A stretch of DNA of 36,908 nt from Spirochaetaceae bacterium. GTDB taxonomy: Bacteria > Spirochaetota > Spirochaetia > Treponematales > Treponemataceae. Below the pieces are notes generated by a model that was not told the origin of the DNA, searched no databases, and worked only from the letters and a program-made list of their open reading frames with translations. The stretch covers positions 1-36,908 of the forward strand of contig JAGAAX010000044.1 in assembly GCA_017614995.1 (NCBI GenBank). Reading direction: 5' to 3'. Shown here one piece after another: positions 32,049 through 36,908 of this stretch (position 1 is the stretch's first letter; every line of letters starts with the position of its first letter). Position numbers and translations under genes: made by a program.

Positions 32049-32214
32049 TGACGTTTGCTCACTTTGGCGAATTTCTCAAAACGTCATAATGACGTTTGCC
32101 CACTTTGGTGAATTTCTCAAAACGTCATAATAACGTTTGCTTACTTTGGCATTTTCTAAAAACGTCATCGTGACGTTTGTCGCTTTTGGTTTTCCAAAAC
32201 GTCATCATGACGAT
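31999..32214. repeat. Six palindromes CGTCA-N3-TGACG in 40-41 bp tandem array
   Basis: Palindromes start at 32001, 32041, 32082, 32123, 32163 and 32200, so spacings are 40, 41, 41, 40 and 37 bp. The best units read AACGTCATAATGACGTT. Copy 4 has one arm changed (TAACG). The ~27-bp inter-palindrome sequence (TTTGCTCACTTTGGCGAATT and so on) is also related between copies and decays toward the right. The spacing is close to four helical turns. Confidence 0.85.
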
Positions 32215-32224
32215 TGCTTTTCGG

Positions 32225-32520
32225 GTGCGCATAAGCTTGTTCTACGGAATAGGTTTTATTTAGCGCACCGCTGCAAGTTTGCGTTTTGCTTTTGGATTAA
32301 TCTTCAGTTTGAGCTTAATATGGCAAAACGCCCAGTTTGTGCTTTTACACAAACTGGTAACTGGTGCACAAGGGCACCAAACCTGTCATTACCCGGCTTG
32401 ACCGGGTAATCTCGCCGAAAGATTGTCGGGTCACGCCCGACAATGACACATGGATGCAGACTGCCGGTTTTGCGCTACACAAGCTGTCTGTTTTTGCTTT
32501 GCGAAAACAGACGCTTTTCG
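32225..32520. repeat. Dispersed palindromic repeats after the array
   Basis: No gene is seen here. 32225-32268 is a 44-bp module with GTGCGC/GCGCAC ends and internal ATAAGCTTGTT. 32332-32357 is a hairpin CCAGTTTGTG / CACAAACTGG. 32384-32448 is a 65-bp element with TGTCATT/AATGACA ends and two perfect 9-bp hairpins (ATTACCCGG/CCGGGTAAT; ATTGTCGGG/CCCGACAAT). 32486-32512 is a 12-bp hairpin GTCTGTTTTTGC / GCGAAAACAGAC with loop TTT. Confidence 0.75.
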
Positions 32521-32561
32521 CTGAATAATCTTTATTTGTAAATAAAGCTGTTGCGAAAAGA

Positions 32562-32605
32562 GTTTCGCCAGATAAGCCTTGTTTATAGATTAAGCTAGTG
32601 CGAAA
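32562..32605. repeat. GTTTCGCCAG...GCGAAA module overlapping a gene end
   Basis: This 44-bp module shares GTTTCGCCAG, TAGATTAAGC and GCGAAA with 13716-13761. Its right part encodes the last codons (F-S-H-stop) of the glycosyltransferase on the minus strand. Confidence 0.6.
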
Positions 32606-33794
32606 AGAGTTCAAGCGCGTGAAAAAGCCTTATGGTTTTCAGGCTGTCGAACCAGCAGTGAAAGGCTCTTAGAAGTGTCTTTGTGTTATTGCGGTTCTGC
32701 TTAAAAAGATTCTGCCAAACCGAGTCGAATTTTTCTTCTTTTAAGAAAGCGGCAAGCAAAGCTGATATTTTTGCGGCACGCTCAAGAAATTCTTCTGTAA
32801 GCGGCTCGCCCTGCTCTACGGCTTTTGCGCATATTTCTTCAGCAAGAGCAATAAAATCAGATAAAACCCTAAAAGACTCATCCGCAAAATCTTTGATTTT
32901 GTACGTTCCGTTTATAGTGCCTGAAATTGCCGCGCCTGTTCCAAAAGGCACGCGCCAAGAAACCCTCGGCGAAGGGTGAACAGAAGTCGGAATCTCTATA
33001 AAAGCTTTTTCGGTCGTGCTTTTAAGCAGAGCCTGAAGATAATAAAAGTCTTCGCCTGCAACGTGCCTGTTCATTCCGCCACAAGCAGCATATATTTCAG
33101 TGGTGCATATAAGCGTAGGACCAAGCGCAACATAAAACCAGGGCGATTTTGCTTTTTTAAGCTTTTCAGAGTGCCGCTTAAGATAAGCTTCATATTCTAC
33201 GATTATGCTGTTTTCCTGCGCTGTGCCGTCAAGCCGGTGCGAAAAATCTGTTACACCGGCGCGCGGTCTTTTCTTCAATTTCGGGCTGAAAAAAGCGTCA
33301 TCTATTGCGCAGAAATATCCGCAGTCTACAATGGTGTCGCTGTCCATGCAGCATAAAAGCGCGTCTGCTGTGCCGCCGCTTGAAATATACGCAAAGTCTA
33401 GCGCGATTTTTCTTGCAAGCCCTGCACCGTCTTTTTCGCTCATAGTTCTGCCGTCTGTGCAGGCGTCAATTGCTCTAAACCGCGACTGGTCGTAAGAGCC
33501 GAGCACTTCAAGAAGCTTCTGGTTGTTGGCTTTTACCTCTTCGCTGTGGCTTTCGCGGTTATTCACGTTTATCACGTAACAGATTTTCTTCGGCGCAAGA
33601 TTCTGCTCTTTGCAGCGCGCCTTGTAAAAGGCTTCGGCTTTTTCAAGTGATTCAATTGTTTTCAGTATAAGAGGATACTCATTTATAGCCGGAATACACA
33701 CAAAAATGTCGCCGTCAAGCGGCTCAAGCCCGGCAATATAAGGCTCTGTAATCTGCATCCGCTTTTTTCTGTAAGTTTCAGTCGAATGAATCAT
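32595..33794 (-). CDS. Family-2-like glycosyltransferase
   Basis: A 399-residue cytosolic protein resembling GT-A fold glycosyltransferases: an N-terminal IFVCIPAINEYPLILKTIESL strand-loop-helix, an LLCCMDSDTIVD stretch containing DxD, and a later GGMNRHVAGEDFYYLQ acceptor-side motif. It has no membrane segments. Donor and acceptor are unknown. It is the last gene of an rlmI-like > miaA > glycosyltransferase operon; its ATG overlaps the miaA stop as ATGA. The C-terminal FSH-stop is encoded by a dispersed repeat, so the native C-terminus may have been altered. Confidence 0.7.
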   Translation of the reverse strand: MIHSTETYRKKRMQITEPYIAGLEPLDGDIFVCIPAINEYPLILKTIESLEKAEAFYKARCKEQNLAPKKICYVINVNNRESHSEEVKANNQKLLEVLGSYDQSRFRAIDACTDGRTMSEKDGAGLARKIALDFAYISSGGTADALLCCMDSDTIVDCGYFCAIDDAFFSPKLKKRPRAGVTDFSHRLDGTAQENSIIVEYEAYLKRHSEKLKKAKSPWFYVALGPTLICTTEIYAACGGMNRHVAGEDFYYLQALLKSTTEKAFIEIPTSVHPSPRVSWRVPFGTGAAISGTINGTYKIKDFADESFRVLSDFIALAEEICAKAVEQGEPLTEEFLERAAKISALLAAFLKEEKFDSVWQNLFKQNRNNTKTLLRAFHCWFDSLKTIRLFHALELFSH

Positions 33795-34771
33795 AGTTGT
33801 ACGCCGTTTTTTTCGATTAGGGCTACGGCTTTTTGAAAAACTTCTTCTTTTGTTGTGTTTTCGTCTGTTTCAAGCCAGTTTATCCTGCAGCCTTTGCGCT
33901 CCATTCCGCGGAACCATGTTTCCTGGCGCTTTGCAAACTGCCCGATTGCAATATAAAGCTTGTCAACAAAAGCTTCATAACTTTCAAATTTGCCTTCAAG
34001 ATATTCAGAGCAGAAGCGATACTCAAGCCCGAGCCGCTCAAGCCGCTCGTAGCTTGCGCCTTCTTCGTGCAGACGCTTAACCTCGTCAAGCATACCTTCG
34101 TCAAGGCGGGCGATAAGCCGCTTATGTATGCCGTTGCGGAGTCTTGTGCGCGGAAATGTAAGTCCTATAACAAAATAATCAAGCTTTGGGCGCGGCTCCA
34201 TTTTGGCGCGCACAGCCTTTGCTTCAGACGAATTTTCGTATTCCGCGATTTCTATGGCGCGTATAAGCCTGTGCCGCTCGGTTAAGTCGGTTGTGTTGTG
34301 CACGCCGCCTTTAAGCGCAATAAGCCGCTCGGCAAGTTCCGCGTCGGGCACGCCGTTCAGAGAGTTGCGCAGGCTTACATTTGTCGGCACGTCAATCATG
34401 TCATAGCCGCGGAGCACAGCGTCAAGGTACATGCCTGTTCCGCCTACAAGCACAGCGCGCGCATTTCTGGCTGAAATGTCATTCAGCACCTTGTAAGCGT
34501 CTTTCTGGTAATTAAAGACCGAATACTCCGTAGTCAAATCCGTAATATCAATTAAATGATACGGGATATTGCGCACAGTTCCGTCCGGCTTTGGCAGGGC
34601 AAATTCGTTCAAGTCTTTACCCGAACCGATGTCGAGGCCGCGGTAAACCTGCCTTGAGTCGGCAGAAACAATTTCAGCATTGTATTTATCTGCAAGTGCA
34701 ACAGCCAGAGAAGTTTTTCCTGTCGCGGTCGGGCCTAAAACTACAAGGCAAGTCTTGTTTTTTGCGCCCAT
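33791..34771 (-). CDS. miaA: tRNA dimethylallyltransferase
   Basis: Adds dimethylallyl to A37 of tRNAs reading UNN codons. The P-loop GPTATGKTS (residues ~13-21), DSRQVYRGLDIGSGK, the GGTGMYLDAVLRG stretch and the C-terminal RQETWFRG are family hallmarks. The start at 34771 (MGAKN) is chosen because AGGG precedes it and it overlaps the upstream stop as TGATG; a longer frame to 34795 lies inside the previous gene. The ~326-residue length is typical. Confidence 0.95.
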   Translation of the reverse strand: MGAKNKTCLVVLGPTATGKTSLAVALADKYNAEIVSADSRQVYRGLDIGSGKDLNEFALPKPDGTVRNIPYHLIDITDLTTEYSVFNYQKDAYKVLNDISARNARAVLVGGTGMYLDAVLRGYDMIDVPTNVSLRNSLNGVPDAELAERLIALKGGVHNTTDLTERHRLIRAIEIAEYENSSEAKAVRAKMEPRPKLDYFVIGLTFPRTRLRNGIHKRLIARLDEGMLDEVKRLHEEGASYERLERLGLEYRFCSEYLEGKFESYEAFVDKLYIAIGQFAKRQETWFRGMERKGCRINWLETDENTTKEEVFQKAVALIEKNGVQL

Positions 34772-36021
34772 CACAAAACCCTGGCGATTACGCATTTAAG
34801 ATATTCAGACTTAGGGTAGCCGGTCAAAACCGGGTGGTCTGGGCCTGCACCGCGCTTTTCTAAAATCTGAAGCTGACGCTTTGCATCGTGCGCGGCATTT
34901 GCAAGCATTCCGTAGAAAGTGGGTGCGTCAAAAAAGTGAGAGCACGAGCATGTAACAAGAATTCCGCCTTTTTTCAAGATTTTCATTGCGCGGAGATTAA
35001 TCTCCTTGTAGCCGCCATAAGCTTTTTCTATCATACGCGCACTTTTTGTAAATGCAGGCGGGTCAAGAATAATTACGTCAAAAACTTCGCCGTTCTGCTC
35101 GTATTCTTTTAGAAGGTCAAAAACGTCGGCACAGCGGCTTTTCATCACCTTTTCTGCGCCGTTGAGCTTAATGTTTGCGTCAACTGTCTTGCATGCGTCC
35201 TCTGAAATGTCACAGGCAATTACATATTTTGCCCCGCCCTTCACCATGTTGAGCGCAAACGCGCCAGTGTGCGTAAACGTGTCTAAAACGCAGGCGTCTT
35301 TCGCAAACAAAGAAGCCGCCTTTCTGTTGAATTTCTGGTCTAGAAAATAGCCTGTCTTCTGCCCTTTTGCAAGGTCAACTTGAAGCAGAACGTCATTCTC
35401 TTTGATTACAATGAGCGGATCATGCTCGTCACCGAGCCAGCCTGCACATTCTTCTAAGCCTTCAAGCTTGCGCACAGAAGCATCGCCTCTTTCGTAGATT
35501 GCATAAGGGGCAATTACCTCGTAAAGCGCATCGATAATCTGCTTTCTAAAAACTTCAACGCCGAGCGTCAAAAACTGAACAACAAGGTAGAAATTGCCGT
35601 TTATGTCGCAGTATCTTTCGACAATCAGTCCGGGGAGAAAATCAGCTTCAGAGAAAATGAGCCTGTAAGAATCTTCTTTTTTGTAGTACAGCTTCCTTAT
35701 TTCAAGAGCCTGTCTGATTCGGTCTGCAAAAAATGCCGTACTGAAATATGAAATGCCTTCCGGCGTAGGTGTGCGTGTAAGAAGCCTTACTGTAATCTTA
35801 GAAGTGCGGTTCATTATGCCAGAACCGAGGCACATGCCGCCTTTTGTATAGACTTCAACCAATGTGCCGTCTTTTACATGGCAGTCTTTAAGCGGTGTCT
35901 GCTCTATTTTGCCGTTATTTTCAGCCTTTACAAAAGCAATCTCGTTGTCAAAAACCCAGGGAAAGCCCTGCAAAATCTCTTCTTCTTCTTTCTTATTCAA
36001 AAAAACGCGTGGATTTGTCAT
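34771..36021 (-). CDS. rlmI: RlmI-type class I SAM-dependent rRNA methyltransferase
   Basis: Probable 23S rRNA m5C methyltransferase. An N-terminal PUA-like domain (~1-75, with the FPWVFDNEI stretch), an EEHD domain, and a Rossmann methyltransferase domain with VLDTFTHTGAFAL, ILDPPAFTKS and a catalytic Cys in TCSCSHF. About 416 residues. The start at 36021 (MTNPRVF) is preferred over 36039 because TATTCT ends 6 nt before it with TTTACA 17 nt further up; the longer start would lie within the promoter. No Shine-Dalgarno, so leaderless. First gene of a three-gene overlapping operon. RlmI versus a paralogue such as RlmK-type cannot be proven here. Confidence 0.88.
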   Translation of the reverse strand: MTNPRVFLNKKEEEEILQGFPWVFDNEIAFVKAENNGKIEQTPLKDCHVKDGTLVEVYTKGGMCLGSGIMNRTSKITVRLLTRTPTPEGISYFSTAFFADRIRQALEIRKLYYKKEDSYRLIFSEADFLPGLIVERYCDINGNFYLVVQFLTLGVEVFRKQIIDALYEVIAPYAIYERGDASVRKLEGLEECAGWLGDEHDPLIVIKENDVLLQVDLAKGQKTGYFLDQKFNRKAASLFAKDACVLDTFTHTGAFALNMVKGGAKYVIACDISEDACKTVDANIKLNGAEKVMKSRCADVFDLLKEYEQNGEVFDVIILDPPAFTKSARMIEKAYGGYKEINLRAMKILKKGGILVTCSCSHFFDAPTFYGMLANAAHDAKRQLQILEKRGAGPDHPVLTGYPKSEYLKCVIARVL

Positions 36022-36027
36022 GAAATG

Positions 36028-36056
36028 AGAATACACCAAAGGGTTTTTGCTGTAAA
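36028..36056 (-). promoter_or_regulatory. Promoter of the rlmI-miaA operon, leaderless geometry
   Basis: On the minus strand TTTACA (36056-36051), 17-nt spacer, TATTCT (36033-36028), then 6 nt to ATG 36021. Confidence 0.65.
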
Positions 36057-36105
36057 GAGGAAGGAAAAAGCAACTTCAAAAGCGGGTTTTCGCGTTGACA
36101 AGCAC

Positions 36106-36384
36106 TTATTTTGCAGCAGGCATTTTCTCTAATTTTATCTGGTAGCCAAGACAACGAAGCACAGAAGTGAATGTTGTAAGATTAACTTTCAATGCATCTT
36201 TTGTCCGCAGTTTCTGAATCACTGTTGGTGAGACATCAGCCTGTTTTGCAAGTTCGCGGACAGAAATATGCTGTGCTTCCATCTGCTCAAGCATGAATTC
36301 CGAAAGCAGAAAATCATTGTATTCTTTATTGTAAATATCTTTCTGTTCTGGGTTTTCTTCAAAGAATTGTTCAAAAGTTGTCAT
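36106..36384 (-). CDS. HigA-like XRE-type antitoxin
   Basis: A 92-residue helix-turn-helix protein. The HTH lies at ~38-60 (ISVRELAKQADVSPTVIQKL), followed by the LTTFTSVLRCLGYQIKLE segment typical of HigA-type antitoxins. GAGGAGA precedes the ATG. A coding remnant on the same strand overlaps its start as ATGA, the usual toxin-before-antitoxin order, but the toxin is broken. The antitoxin itself appears intact and may still act as a DNA-binding regulator. Confidence 0.8.
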   Translation of the reverse strand: MTTFEQFFEENPEQKDIYNKEYNDFLLSEFMLEQMEAQHISVRELAKQADVSPTVIQKLRTKDALKVNLTTFTSVLRCLGYQIKLEKMPAAK

Positions 36385-36555
36385 TTTTGGTTCTCCTCTA
36401 TTTCTGGATTTCTGCTAAGATAATCAGCCAAAGCATAAGAAATTTTCGTTTTTGGCTCAAATTACATGATTCAAAATAATCATAAGGCTGACTGTATCCT
36501 TCAGAATCGTAATACCATTCAATTTGAAAGTTGTTACGATTAAATAATCCGAGTA
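36381..36555 (-). pseudogene. Broken HigB/RelE-like toxin remnant
   Basis: Two frames on the minus strand carry protein-like sequence. One frame reads FQIEWYYDSEGYSQPYDYF then continues to a TAG just before the antitoxin Shine-Dalgarno; this resembles the N-terminal part of Gp49/HigB-like toxins. Another frame reads KTKISYALADYLSRNPEIEE and ends in a TGA overlapping the antitoxin ATG. Neither has a start codon upstream, and the total is too short for a full toxin (~100 aa). A frameshift plus loss of the 5' end at the IS element boundary is the simplest reading. Confidence 0.5.
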
Positions 36556-36581
36556 AAGGTTGTACTCTAAGTTGACGGACT

Positions 36582-36740
36582 TGGAGAGCCGATGGAAGGC
36601 AGCGGGAGTTAGTGAGATTAAAAAGCTCGACCCTAAGTTTGTGTCAAAGCCGGCCACCGTATAACAAGGAGCGGCCTGGGGCCGATGCCCCAGTACCGCG
36701 AATAGGAGAACGGTGTTCAACGCACCCGGATTGCTCTCCA
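36582..36740 (+). ncRNA. Candidate IS110 bridge RNA
   Basis: TGGAGAGC (36582-36589) pairs perfectly with GCTCTCCA (36733-36740), closing a ~159-nt RNA directly upstream of the transposase. Inside is a weak first domain (GGG 36604-36606 with CCC 36631-36633; GAG 36614-36616 with CTC 36626-36628) and a strong second domain: CACCGT (36655-36660) with ACGGTG (36710-36715), a symmetric 10+10-nt internal loop, GCGG (36671-36674) with CCGC (36696-36699), and TGGGGC/GCCCCA (36677-36692, loop CGAT). Two internal-loop domains in the left end match the known bridge RNA plan of the IS110 group; guide pairing with target and donor is not testable here. Confidence 0.65.
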
Positions 36741-36770
36741 GTCCTCATTTTATATTAAAGGGGGACACTT

Positions 36771-36908
36771 ATGGAAGTGGCAGGAAACGCAGTCGGTTTG
36801 GATTTGGGGAAAAGGACTTATGAGATGTGCCTTATCACTAAAGGCAACGAAATCATCAGGACAGGAGGAAAAACAGATTTTTCAGGACTTGATAAACTGT
36901 GCATGAAA
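36771..36908 (+). CDS. IS110-family DEDD transposase, N-terminal 46 codons
   Basis: The frame starts MEVAGNAVGLDLGKRTYEMC and runs off the right edge. VGLDLGKRTYE is the first RuvC-like strand of IS110 transposases, with the first catalytic Asp of the DEDD set in GLDLGK. AAAGGGGG precedes the ATG. Known family members (for example IS621) use a bridge RNA to pair donor and target. Only the N-terminus is visible, so completeness and activity are unknown. Confidence 0.8.
   Translation, partial: MEVAGNAVGLDLGKRTYEMCLITKGNEIIRTGGKTDFSGLDKLCMK

Larger units (their letters stand above)
36556..36908 (+). mobile_element. IS110-family insertion element, left part
   Basis: The element consists of a ~200-nt structured non-coding left end and a DEDD transposase start. 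The left boundary is uncertain (about 36535-36580), set by where toxin-like coding ends. IS110 elements lack terminal inverted repeats, and none is seen. The right end is outside the window. Confidence 0.7.

Noticed and set aside
31999-32214. CRISPR array
   Set aside because: The period (~40 bp) and palindromic units resemble CRISPR, but the inter-unit sequences are related to each other rather than unique, the units decay, and no cas genes are nearby.
32137-32409. 90-codon plus-strand ORF in the repeat region
   Set aside because: It is built from the palindromic repeats and hairpins, has no Shine-Dalgarno or suitable promoter and no protein-like pattern.
36457-36720. 87-codon minus-strand ORF over the IS left end
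   Set aside because: It runs antisense through the structured bridge-RNA candidate and has no ribosome site; only the different-frame toxin-like stretch at its end looks meaningful.

Overview
The window looks like chromosomal DNA of a gut or rumen spirochaete, most probably a Treponema. This is inferred from gene content: a GH10 xylanase lipoprotein, relaxed spirochaete-type lipoboxes, several cyclic-di-GMP proteins, a DUF6062-like protein, a flavin-type anaerobic reductase, and many short dispersed palindromic repeats between genes. No rRNA or tRNA is visible, so the genus is not proven.

Layout. 1-2.8 kb: start of a possible minus-strand gene running off the left edge across a heptanucleotide repeat, then a xylanase lipoprotein and a sugar-ABC ATPase. 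2.85-9.8 kb: an RNase II/R-type exonuclease divergent from parE-parC (topoisomerase IV, with a histone-H1-like tail on ParC) and a small membrane protein. 9.9-13.3 kb: a CHASE2 adenylate/guanylate cyclase overlapping a YigZ-family gene. 13.3-15 kb: a repeat-rich gap and a PilZ protein. 15-19.4 kb: a poly-Gly surface lipoprotein with a C-type-lectin-like end, convergent with an FMN/FAD reductase lipoprotein. 19.4-25.4 kb: a repeat-rich gap, a DUF6062-like protein, an acyltransferase, argG and an EAL protein. 25.4-29.3 kb, minus strand: lipoprotein, ankyrin protein, HD-GYP protein. 29.4-31.8 kb: phosphoglucomutase/mannomutase and a DnaQ-like exonuclease. 31.8-32.6 kb: a structured RNA with its own promoter and terminator, a 40-41 bp palindromic repeat array, and dispersed repeats. 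32.6-36.0 kb, minus strand: rlmI-like > miaA > glycosyltransferase, each overlapping the next. 36.1-36.9 kb: an antitoxin with a broken toxin gene beside it, cut by an IS110-family element whose upstream region folds like a bridge RNA; its transposase runs off the right edge.

Three themes stand out. (1) Eight starts have a -10 box only 5-7 nt upstream of the ATG and no convincing Shine-Dalgarno, so their mRNAs are predicted to be leaderless; all three cyclic-di-GMP genes (PilZ, EAL, HD-GYP) belong to this group, while metabolic and lipoprotein genes have normal AGGAG sites. (2) The gaps are built from recurring palindromic modules, one of which supplies the last codons and stop of two unrelated genes. 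(3) Two structured RNAs are visible: the IS110 bridge-RNA candidate (36582-36740) and an unidentified three-way-junction RNA with overlapping terminator (31819-31910).
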